This document shows positions 1 to 5,982 of a stretch of 12,523 bases of DNA, in pieces. The stretch is from CAYXDR01 sp046498185 (GTDB taxonomy: Bacteria; Desulfobacterota; DSM-4660; Desulfatiglandales; Desulfatiglandaceae). The position numbers and the translations under genes were made by a program. The notes below the pieces were generated by a model. It ran no database searches and was not told the DNA's origin. It worked only from the letters and a program-made list of their open reading frames with translations. Position 1 is the stretch's first letter. Every line of letters begins with the position of its first letter. The stretch is taken from NCBI GenBank assembly GCA_046498185.1, contig JAWOBE010000162.1:1-12523 (forward strand), given 5' to 3'.

Positions 1-1
1 A

Positions 2-166
2 TGGCGCCAAGGGAGCGATGGCCAAGTTGAAGTGCTTATGAACGGGGAAATGATAATGAATGTCCGTGACAACGCTTTTCGAGACGATTACAGGTGGCTC
101 GAGTTAGCGAACCAAAGTGGAGATTTTGGGGTAAGGAGTGTGAGAATTTTGGGGACCCGACATTAA
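2..166 (+). CDS. C-terminal fragment of a secreted ConA-like (DUF1080-like) protein, cut by left edge
   Basis: Reading from base 2 gives 54 codons and a TAA stop at 164-166. The fragment starts W-R-Q-G-S-D-G-Q-V-E-V and ends S-G-D-F-G-V-R-S-V-R-I-L-G-T. This is the usual last part of a jelly-roll lectin/glucanase-like fold: a 'G-x-V-x-V-x-x-N-G' strand, then 'FRDD', then a closing 'GDFGVRSVRI.GT' strand. No start lies in the window. It fits exactly as the missing end of the gene truncated at the right edge (11742-12523), with the same W-R-Q-G-S codons at the cut, so it is either the same gene on a circular sequence or a close paralogue. The molecular function is unknown; a secreted binding role is inferred from the fold and from the signal peptide on the matching half. 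It is not a complete gene as seen here. Confidence 0.72.
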   Translation, partial: WRQGSDGQVEVLMNGEMIMNVRDNAFRDDYRWLELANQSGDFGVRSVRILGTRH

Positions 167-387
167 GCTTGCGTCAAGAGACTTCTGGTAATGGGTTTTA
201 AGTTCGAGGAAGGCCGATCATCGCGTTAAGGGGTATGTTCGTCGTCGGCATCCCGCTGCCCAATGTCCAATGTATGGCTGAGGAATATGAAGAACGTCAA
301 TCGGGGGAATGAATTCACCGCCGAGAGAGGTTTCTGGATGTTATTTTCCGATGGGGTAGCGGACCTCAGGTTAATCTATGCATTTTC
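167..387. other. Stretch without a recognisable gene
   Basis: About 220 bases between the end of the left-edge gene and the nitroreductase relic. Stops occur in all frames and I recognise no protein remnant. A short tandem of CCAATGT occurs near 265-279. No clear terminator for the left-edge gene is visible. Confidence 0.5.
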
Positions 388-712
388 TCACTGCCACGTA
401 ATTCTTGGCTTGTTGCGCGGAGGCAGGCGGTGGTAGCGGTAACGGGAATATCCCACCATCATCGCGCCGAAAACCTGGTGTTCCTCCGGCAGGGCAAGTG
501 CTCCCAGAATGGGGGGCCATTGCTGCGAGGCGGTGAAAAGGTAGCCTGACCAGCAGGCGCCCAACCCCACAACGGGCGCCATCAGTTCCAGGTATGTCAG
601 CGCGATTGTGCAGGCCGCCTGGGCGGTCCGGTTGTCTTTACGGGCATGGGCAAACATCTATGCAGATGCCGTCTGGATCACATTTTTCACTATCCACGTT
701 TAGCAATGTCAT
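388..712 (-). pseudogene. Ferredoxin-nitroreductase fusion, inactivated by internal out-of-frame deletion
   Basis: The intact family fuses an N-terminal ferredoxin domain to an FMN nitroreductase domain in the cytoplasm. Here the minus strand from ATG 712-710 encodes MTLLNVDSEKCDPDGICIDV followed by C-P, which looks like a ferredoxin cluster motif (C-x5-C-x3-C-P, with Asp where a second Cys often stands). That frame stops at 638-640. The overlapping frame from about 657 down to the TGA at 388-390 is a clear nitroreductase C-terminus: an A-C-T-I-A-L-T-Y-L-E-L helix, 'GLGACWSGYL', 'LALPEEHQVFGAMMVGY' and the terminal 'PRNKPRITW'. The whole central part, including the N-terminal FMN-binding region, is missing, and the two ends meet in different frames around 640-660. 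The 89-residue ORF starting at 657 could be mistaken for a small gene. Its codon family and ending show that it is a remnant. Confidence 0.78.
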
Positions 713-1026
713 CTGATATCTTCTTTTCGTGGCCCCGGCCACCCACTCAAGCAATTGAGCCGTCCATTCCGCCGGAGAGCTCTACCGGCGTTTAGGCTCT
801 TAACCCTCCCGGGCTATCCTGGTGGTCTTAAGGTTTTTCATGTGTCAACGGATCATCCGGTCTAGCTTTTCAGCTGCGTCCGTGTTCCCTTCGATTTGCC
901 TGCGGACAAGCTTCACCGAATAGACGTTCACATGATCAAGAACATCGGTCGCCCCCCTCACTTTCCTCGGTGAGGCGAGGTTTGCTCAAAGCGCCCTACC
1001 AATCCCATCAAGAGGCCGGCTGTTAT
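713..1026. other. Non-coding stretch with a near-perfect palindrome
   Basis: No supported gene. The sequence CGCCGGAGAGCTCTaCCGGCG at 770-790 is a palindrome apart from one extra A. A second small inverted repeat (CTCAA/TTGAG, loop GCAA) lies at 746-759. On the minus strand, about 980 down to 860 holds an open stretch of roughly 40 codons without ATG (ending D-A-A-E-K-L-D-R-M-I-R) that could be a relic, but I cannot assign it. An 8-base inverted repeat (1016-1023 with 1052-1059) straddles the end of the pilin-like gene. Confidence 0.45.
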
Positions 1027-1506
1027 TCACTCATAGTTATGCACCGACCAGACAGCCGGTTGGTCAAGTGTTGCCGGCGCCCGTCTCACGTAGGCCCGTA
1101 CCCCCTGAAATTCCAGGTATCCTTTATAGGGGGTCCCGTCATTGGCATTTCCATAGGATTGATGACGGTAGTACCAATTTTTGCCTTCTTCTCCCGATGT
1201 ACCGGGAGCATTATAAGTATGACCGGGATCCAGGTAAGGATCCATGTGAGCATAAATGTTTCTATCAAAGTCATAGTCACTGTCAATTTCTACATCGCCA
1301 AGTCTGTATTTGGCCCACAGCTGGCTTTCCCTGGCGCTGTATTCGGCAATGCCCGCATAAATCACATTTCGCCGAACATCCGTCTGCAAATCCATGTAAC
1401 GGGGAACGGCAATCGCTGCCAGAATGCCCAAGAGAACCAGGACCGCGATGATTTCCACTAACGTAAATCCTTTTTGGGAGAGTAAAATGGGGTTTTTATA
1501 TTTCAT
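1027..1506 (-). CDS. Prepilin-type (type IV pilin / pseudopilin-like) protein
   Basis: A 159-residue protein with a textbook class III signal. The leader of 13 residues (MKYKNPILLSQKG) is followed by F-T-L-V-E and a hydrophobic helix of about 20 residues (residues 14-34). Cleavage and N-methylation by prepilin peptidase are expected between G13 and F14, and E18 is the conserved Glu5 of the mature form. The C-terminal globular part (residues 40-159) is rich in Tyr and Asp, with no disulfide pair visible. Length suits type IV pilins or T2SS pseudopilins. No other pilus or secretion genes are nearby, so it is an orphan. The start at 1506 has a GGAG six bases upstream and a predicted promoter at 1534-1562. 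It sits where the antitoxin gene of the decayed higBA pair would be expected. The family call is firm; the exact role (pilus, T2SS or other) is open. Confidence 0.88.
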   Translation of the reverse strand: MKYKNPILLSQKGFTLVEIIAVLVLLGILAAIAVPRYMDLQTDVRRNVIYAGIAEYSARESQLWAKYRLGDVEIDSDYDFDRNIYAHMDPYLDPGHTYNAPGTSGEEGKNWYYRHQSYGNANDGTPYKGYLEFQGVRAYVRRAPATLDQPAVWSVHNYE

Positions 1507-1588
1507 CTGGAACTCCGATATGAGGGTCGAAAAAATCTAAATTATTTCCAAAAAAGTGACAAGTTGTTGTTTTTATCTCTCTTTTCAT
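1496..1588 (-). pseudogene. Stub of a HigA-type antitoxin gene (start region only)
   Basis: An ATG at 1588-1586, with an AGGAG 8 bases upstream and 12 bases after the toxin-relic stop, starts M-K-R-E-I-K and then runs 30 codons with no antitoxin-like sequence before stopping at 1496. In higBA operons the antitoxin follows the toxin at just this spacing. The helix-turn-helix body is absent. I infer that only the translation start and a few codons survive. The stub overlaps the start of the pilin-like gene in another frame. Confidence 0.4.
1534..1562 (-). promoter_or_regulatory. Predicted sigma-70-type promoter of the pilin-like gene
   Basis: On the minus strand TTGTCA (1562-1557) is followed after 17 bases by TAGATT (1539-1534). 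These match the -35 and -10 consensus at 5 of 6 and 4 of 6 positions. It would give a leader of roughly 20 bases before the ATG at 1506. It lies inside the remnant of the antitoxin stub. Prediction from sequence only. Confidence 0.45.
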
Positions 1589-1600
1589 CGTCTGACTCCT

Positions 1601-1768
1601 TTAATGATAATCGGGAATTCCAATATCATATGCGTTGCCGTCTCGCCAGGTAAAACAGATGCGGTATTGGTCGTTAATCCGTATACTGTATTGACCTTTC
1701 CCTTGCTGCCAAGCGGTTTTCCTTGACAATAAATCATTCGATTTATTAGTCTTATCAAAGAAAGCCAA
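1601..1768 (-). pseudogene. HigB/RelE-superfamily toxin relic
   Basis: HigB toxins are small ribosome-associated mRNA interferases of about 90-110 residues. Here the last 34 residues are an excellent match to that family: K-G-Q-Y-S-I-R-I-N-D-Q-Y-R-I-C-F-T-W, then R-D-G-N-A-Y-D-I and the terminal P-D-Y-H before the TAA at 1603-1601. Upstream in the same frame, L-A-F-F-D-K-T resembles the usual toxin N-terminus. The middle 40-45 residues are missing, and the codons for N-R-L-A-A lie in a shifted frame. So there has been a deletion plus a frameshift, and only about 55 codons remain. A 72-codon ATG-initiated ORF in another frame over the same bases (1585-1803) is a shadow. The toxin should be inactive. 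Confidence 0.72.
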
Positions 1769-1814
1769 TAGGCCAGATCCTCGCCATATCCACTTCTTCC
1801 CAATGGAACCTTAA

Positions 1815-2009
1815 ATGGCCGATGCAGACGAAAAAACTTCGATTACCAGTAAAACCATCTCTAACCCACACTATGCCTGGAGAATTACCAAAAGCATATC
1901 AGGTGGGCAGACCGGCGCCGATCAGGCGGCGATTGGCGTTGCCATTGAGAATTGTATCCCCCACCGCGGTTGGCCGTCAAAAGGGCGCAAGAATACTCCA
2001 AGGCAGTAA
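1815..2009 (+). pseudogene. N-terminal fragment of a SLOG-fold putative molybdenum-cofactor carrier (YpsA-related)
   Basis: Residues from about 1887 onward read I-S-G-G-Q-T-G-A-D-Q-A-A-I, then E-N-C-I-P-H-R-G-W-P-S-K-G-R-K. This is the Rossmann-like nucleotide-binding start of the 'putative molybdenum carrier' / cpYpsA-related SLOG family, whose members are usually about 150 residues long and start near this motif. Here the frame ends at 2009, six codons after the motif, so about two thirds of the domain is lost. The 24 residues before the motif are not typical and the ATG at 1815 has no good ribosome binding site. I read it as a truncated remnant and not a functional 64-residue protein. Confidence 0.62.
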
Positions 2010-2270
2010 AACAGCTCATGTTGAAATTTAAAAATATGATTGAGTTCCATCTTGACCTAATCTATCTGAATCAAATTTTAGGTGATAAAAATAGGCGATT
2101 GACTGTTTACTTAATGGAGATTGAGGTCTTTCGAGGGTTGGTTTTTATTTGATCAAATTGCAAGTTGATAAGAGATAATGAAAGGGCATGGCATCTTGAT
2201 CCTTTGCAGAATTCAAGGATTGATCTGATATTATTGAATTCAATGGGCTTGGTAGAAAAAGGGGGTAATC
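2010..2270. promoter_or_regulatory. AT-rich leader upstream of the kinase, with repeated GAATTCAA
   Basis: No gene is supported here. GAATTCAA occurs at 2209-2216 and again at 2236-2243. Because the second copy is part of the palindrome TTGAATTCAA, the pair can also be read as an 8-base inverted repeat (2209-2216 with 2234-2241). Position, 30-60 bases before the kinase start, suits an operator, but this is inference. I found no convincing -35/-10 pair and no sigma-54 site with correct spacing. Confidence 0.3.
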
Positions 2271-5102
2271 ATGGCCGATAAGCCTTCTTATGAGGAACTT
2301 GAGAAGCGGCTTCGGGTATTGGAGCGAACCGAATCGGAGCGCAAAAAAGCGGAGAGCAAATTGAGGGAAAGCGAGGAGAAGTATCGCAGGATTTTCGAAA
2401 ACTCTGTGGCCGGATTTTATCGCAGCACGCCGGCCGGGCGGTTTCTCGATGTGAACCCGGCTCTTGCTAACATGTTGCGGTATGATTCTCCTGAGGATCT
2501 CGTTTCATCTGTTTCAAATATCGCCAAACAGGTTTACGCAACTTTCGAGGACCGTGATTGCAACCAAAAGGCGTTTCAGGATCGGGGGTATGTAGAAAAT
2601 TTTGAAATCAAGGCCCGATGTAAGGACGGCTCTGAAATATGGTTTTACGACAGCGCACGTGCATACTATCGGGAAAGCGGCGAGATCGCTTATTACGAAG
2701 GTGTCGTTGTGGACATCACCAGACGCAAGCAGGTGGAGCAAGCCCTGCACGAACGCATCGAGATTCTTGGCCGGATGCTGGATGAAGCACCCGCTTCGAT
2801 TACCATCCACGACGATAATGGACAATTTTTATACGCCAACCGTAAGACGTTGGAATTACACGGCTACCAAGACAGAGAAGAATTTTTGGCTGTCAACCTG
2901 CACAAACTGGATGTACCGGAAAGTGCAGAACTTCTCGAAAAACGTTTCCGGATCATCAGAGAAGAGGGGGAATCCAAATTCGAAGTGGCCCACTATCGCA
3001 AGGACGGCTCAAACTTTCCTCTGGAGGTGCTGGTCAAAGTGATCGAATGGCAGGGCCGACCCTCCATGCTCAGTATCGCCAGCGACATCACCGATCGGAA
3101 GCATGCCGAGGAAGCCCTGCGGGAAAGTGAGGAGAAACACCGCCGCCTGTTTGAGACCATGGCCCATGGGGTAATCTATCAGTCTAAGGATGGCTCGATC
3201 ATATCAGCCAATCCTGCAGCGGAAAGAATTCTTGGTTTGCCTTTCGACCAGATGTGCGGAAAGACGTTCATGGATCTTCGTTGGAAGATGATTCGTGAGG
3301 ATGGGTCAACGGTTCCCGGCACAGAAGACCCTTTAATGGTTGCGGTTCGAACCGGCAGGACAATCGGCCCGGTTATACGTGGTGTGTTTCACCCGGAAAA
3401 GGATACCTATATTTGGTTGTCCATCACGGCAATTCCCCTTTTTCAGCCCGGGAAGACAGTGCCTTTCCAAGCTTACGCGACATTTGAGGACATAACCGAA
3501 CGAAAAAGGGCAGAGGATAAATTGAGTGAAAGTGAGCGGCGCCTGAGGCAGATCATTGAATTTCTACCCGATGCCACTTTCGTCATTGACACAGAGGGAA
3601 AGGTTTCAGCCTGGAACAATGCCATACATTCGCTTACGGGAATAAAGGCTTCGGATATGCTGGGCAAAGGCGACTATCTTTATGCCGTGCCATTTTATGG
3701 CAAACCCAGGCCCATCTTGATTGACATGGTTATTTCGAAAGATAAAGAAATGCCATTCTCTTATTCCTTGTTTCATAGGGAAGGCGATCGATTGTTTTCA
3801 GAGGTATACTTGGCTGATTTTATGGGCCGCGGTCCAACCTGGCTGTGGGTCACGGCCTCACCTCTTTACAACCCCGATGGACAGATCGTAGGCGCCATCG
3901 AATCCATTCGCGACATCACCGAACGCAAACATGCCGAAGAGGAACGGAAAAAATTGGAAGCCCAACTCGTGCAGGCCCAGAAGATGGAGTCAGTGGGGCG
4001 GCTTGCAGGTGGCGTTGCCCATGACTTCAACAACATGCTGGGGATCATTCTGGGATATACCGAGATGGCCATGGAACATGCGGGTTCCGTCCAAACAGTG
4101 CATGCAGACCTCCAGGAAATCCGAAAAGCCGCGAAACGTTCAGCGGACCTTGTCCGACAGCTCCTGACCTTCGCCCGCAAACAAACAATTACACCAGAAA
4201 TTCTTGATTTTAACAAGACGGTTGAAGGCATGCTCAAGATGCTCCGGCGCCTGATCGGCGAAGACATTCATCTTGTGTGGCGACCGGGCGCAGGCCAGTG
4301 CCCGGTGAACATGGACCCCACCCAGATCGACCAAATTCTGGCAAACCTGTGCGTGAACGCCAGGGATGCCATAGACGGTGTCGGTAAGGTGACGATCGAG
4401 ACGGGTAGTGTCACCCTGGATGAGGATGATTGCAATCGGTATTTTGAATCCCTTCCCGGTGATTACGTGCTTCTGGCTGTGAGCGACAACGGCTGTGGAA
4501 TGGACAAGGAAGTCCTGGGCAAATTGTACGAGCCGTTTTTTACGACCAAGGAAGTGGGAAAAGGCACCGGCCTTGGACTTCCGACCGTTTATGGCATCGT
4601 CAAGCAGAACGGAGGCTTCATCAATGTCTACAGCGAACCAGGCCAGGGGACCACTTTCAGGATTTATATTCCCAGGCACATGGGCGAGGCCGAAAAAGAG
4701 CAAAAGCAAGCTTCTGACAAAGGCCTTGCAGGGGGCCAGGAAACAATTCTTCTGGTAGAGGACGAACCCAGCCTGCTTAAGATGGGAAAGGTTATGCTTG
4801 AAAGGCTTGGCTACACGGTATTGCCGGTAGGGACGCCGACTGAGGCGGTGAGAATCGCCGATGAGCGCAGGGGTGATATCCATTTGCTGATAACCGATGT
4901 AATCATGCCCGAGATGAACGGCCGGGAACTGGCGGATCAATTCTCAGCAGATTATCCGAACATGAAACTCCTTTTCATGTCGGGCTACACTGCGGACGTG
5001 ATCGCCCATCACGGGGTTCTCGACCCTGGTGTAAAGTTCGTCCAGAAGCCCTTTTCGATGAAAGATCTGGCAAACAAAATCCGGGAGGCGCTTGAAAATT
5101 GA
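2271..5102 (+). CDS. Soluble multi-PAS hybrid sensor histidine kinase with C-terminal receiver
   Basis: A 943-residue cytoplasmic protein without membrane segments. Order: short coiled coil (1-36); four PAS/PAC-like domains (about 37-153, 160-277, 286-412, 422-553), each ending in a 'D-I-T-x-R-K' linker; HisKA dimerisation helix with the phospho-accepting His584 in G-V-A-H-D-F-N-N; HATPase_c with N box (N692/N696), G1 (D739-N-G-C-G), F box (P755-F-F) and G2 (G763-K-G-T-G-L-G-L); then a receiver domain from about 823 with acidic D831/E832, phospho-acceptor Asp876 (I-T-D-V-I-M-P), Ser904 and Lys926 (Q-K-P-F). All catalytic residues are present, so it should autophosphorylate and pass phosphate to its own receiver. 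Signals sensed by the PAS domains are unknown; I see no obvious haem or flavin signature. The start at 2271 has a purine-rich AAAAAGGGGG just upstream. No separate output regulator is nearby. Confidence 0.95.
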   Translation: MADKPSYEELEKRLRVLERTESERKKAESKLRESEEKYRRIFENSVAGFYRSTPAGRFLDVNPALANMLRYDSPEDLVSSVSNIAKQVYATFEDRDCNQKAFQDRGYVENFEIKARCKDGSEIWFYDSARAYYRESGEIAYYEGVVVDITRRKQVEQALHERIEILGRMLDEAPASITIHDDNGQFLYANRKTLELHGYQDREEFLAVNLHKLDVPESAELLEKRFRIIREEGESKFEVAHYRKDGSNFPLEVLVKVIEWQGRPSMLSIASDITDRKHAEEALRESEEKHRRLFETMAHGVIYQSKDGSIISANPAAERILGLPFDQMCGKTFMDLRWKMIREDGSTVPGTEDPLMVAVRTGRTIGPVIRGVFHPEKDTYIWLSITAIPLFQPGKTVPFQAYATFEDITERKRAEDKLSESERRLRQIIEFLPDATFVIDTEGKVSAWNNAIHSLTGIKASDMLGKGDYLYAVPFYGKPRPILIDMVISKDKEMPFSYSLFHREGDRLFSEVYLADFMGRGPTWLWVTASPLYNPDGQIVGAIESIRDITERKHAEEERKKLEAQLVQAQKMESVGRLAGGVAHDFNNMLGIILGYTEMAMEHAGSVQTVHADLQEIRKAAKRSADLVRQLLTFARKQTITPEILDFNKTVEGMLKMLRRLIGEDIHLVWRPGAGQCPVNMDPTQIDQILANLCVNARDAIDGVGKVTIETGSVTLDEDDCNRYFESLPGDYVLLAVSDNGCGMDKEVLGKLYEPFFTTKEVGKGTGLGLPTVYGIVKQNGGFINVYSEPGQGTTFRIYIPRHMGEAEKEQKQASDKGLAGGQETILLVEDEPSLLKMGKVMLERLGYTVLPVGTPTEAVRIADERRGDIHLLITDVIMPEMNGRELADQFSADYPNMKLLFMSGYTADVIAHHGVLDPGVKFVQKPFSMKDLANKIREALEN

Positions 5103-5204
5103 AAGGGACGGTGAATTTTACTTGCAGACTAAACACAGGCCGGAGTTCAAGGATTGCTTCGGAATACCAGTAAATCCAGGCATTGTCGGGGTTGACGCAG
5201 ACTT

Positions 5205-5223
5205 GTCCCGACTTCAGTCGGGG
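5205..5223 (+). repeat. REP-like short palindrome CCCGAC-TTCA-GTCGGG
   Basis: A 6-base perfect stem (5207-5212 with 5217-5222) closed by the loop TTCA, about 105 bases after the kinase stop. There is no T-run after it, so it is a weak intrinsic terminator candidate. The compact GC-rich form resembles dispersed palindromic elements of bacterial intergenic regions. Only one copy is seen in this window. Confidence 0.4.
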
Positions 5224-5311
5224 GATTGGGCAAAAGGACCATTTCCGGATGGAAACAAGCTAAAAAACCTGCCAGTCCGTTTGTCAGCACTTTGAACGAA
5301 ATGAGGGCGAA

Positions 5312-5722
5312 ATGGCAATATTTGACTGGTTACATAGGAAGCAGAAAGAACATGAACCTCAGCCTGAGCGCCAAAGGGCAACCCCAGTCGACAATGCCAT
5401 TGCGAGGCTGAATGATGACTCCGATGAAGATAGAGTTGTTGTTGCAATGGAACTGCTGAAGTCTTTAGATTCCGAAGTCAAAGCTGCTATTGCTTCAGAA
5501 ATCGCCCGCCTGGATATTAAGGCCATGGGAGTATGGTACGAACTTGCAAATGCACTAGCCGATGACCACGAGCCCTTAAGGATGTCATCTGCAGAGACAT
5601 TCTGGCGATTGGAAGGTGTAGGATACGCAATCCGCTCTCTTCGTGATGAATATGAAAGTTCGGCTCACATGAGCAAAGAATCAGCTCTGAGAGGGATACG
5701 TATTCTAAAGGAGGCTGCCTGA
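5312..5722 (+). CDS. Small HEAT-like repeat protein, function unknown
   Basis: A 136-residue acidic, soluble protein with no signal peptide. After a polar, charged N-terminus (residues 1-25) it is predicted to be all helical. Alternating patterns such as A-M-E-L-L-K-S-L, 'SEVKAAIASEIARL' and 'LADDHEPLRMSSAETFWRLE' have the spacing and the Asp/Arg positions of HEAT or armadillo-like repeats. These usually form protein-binding solenoids. Two to three repeats fit the length. I do not recognise a named family. The ATG at 5312 has only a modest ribosome site (GAGGG, 4 bases upstream). It lies 209 bases after the kinase gene on the same strand, with a small hairpin between, so co-transcription is possible but not shown. 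A partner role for the kinase would be speculation. Confidence 0.7.
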   Translation: MAIFDWLHRKQKEHEPQPERQRATPVDNAIARLNDDSDEDRVVVAMELLKSLDSEVKAAIASEIARLDIKAMGVWYELANALADDHEPLRMSSAETFWRLEGVGYAIRSLRDEYESSAHMSKESALRGIRILKEAA

Positions 5723-5742
5723 TGGAACGGAACATAGCGCCG

Positions 5743-5776
5743 CGGCGTTGGCTTCGCTTCGGCTCAGCCAACGCCG
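5743..5776 (+). terminator. Strong hairpin after the HEAT-like gene (possible terminator or repeat)
   Basis: CGGCGTTGGCT (5743-5753) pairs perfectly with AGCCAACGCCG (5766-5776), giving an 11-base stem with a 12-base loop, 20 bases after the stop. No U-run follows (next bases ATCCTATAAAA), so it is not a classical intrinsic terminator. It could protect the mRNA 3' end or be a dispersed repeat. Confidence 0.5.
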
Positions 5777-5844
5777 ATCCTATAAAAGGCAGATTAAACG
5801 CGAGAACGTTACACCTTAATTCTAAAAAAAATGGTCTTGATAAT

Positions 5845-5881
5845 GGGGTCCACCTTCCGGTTACAGGTGCGGAGTAGCCCC
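5845..5881 (+). promoter_or_regulatory. Structured leader upstream of the large exported protein
   Basis: GGGG (5845-5848) can pair with CCCC (5878-5881), enclosing a hairpin CACCT (5851-5855) / AGGTG (5865-5869) with a 9-base loop. It lies about 100 bases before the start at 5983, in a 260-base gap. It matches no riboswitch consensus that I know, including c-di-GMP-I. It is a candidate RNA structure only. Confidence 0.25.
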
Positions 5882-5982
5882 TAATAATTTCTCCGGTCAT
5901 AATTAACCGAACTCTTGGCGATTGTTAAGGAGATGGCCCGGGGTTTACCATGCTAGACAGGGTAAGATCAGGAGGAATCGTC

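Noticed and set aside
970..1461. 163-codon plus-strand ORF, and others opposite the pilin-like gene
   Set aside because: They lie antisense to a gene with a perfect prepilin signal, and their translations show no domain, no ribosome site and odd composition.
1585..1803. 72-codon minus-strand ORF with ATG
   Set aside because: It is the wrong frame over the HigB relic; the recognisable toxin sequence lies in the neighbouring frame.
1952..2152. 66-codon ORF after the SLOG fragment
   Set aside because: Overlaps the SLOG frame, lacks a ribosome site, and its Lys/Leu-rich translation is not recognisable.
2189..2208. Possible sigma-54 promoter upstream of the kinase (TGGCAT ... TTTGCA)
   Set aside because: The GG to GC distance is 16 bases instead of about 10, so the spacing is wrong.
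4140..4940. 266-codon minus-strand ORF inside the kinase gene
   Set aside because: Long antisense ORFs over the HATPase/receiver part of kinases are a common codon-bias artefact; no domain or start signal supports it.
5092..5295. 67-codon ORF overlapping the kinase stop
   Set aside because: No ribosome site, no recognisable family, and it runs through the palindrome at 5207-5222.
5723..5820. Possible integron attC site around the 5743-5776 hairpin
   Set aside because: The hairpin shape is suggestive, but I find no flanking RYYYAAC and GTTRRRY core sites in the right places.
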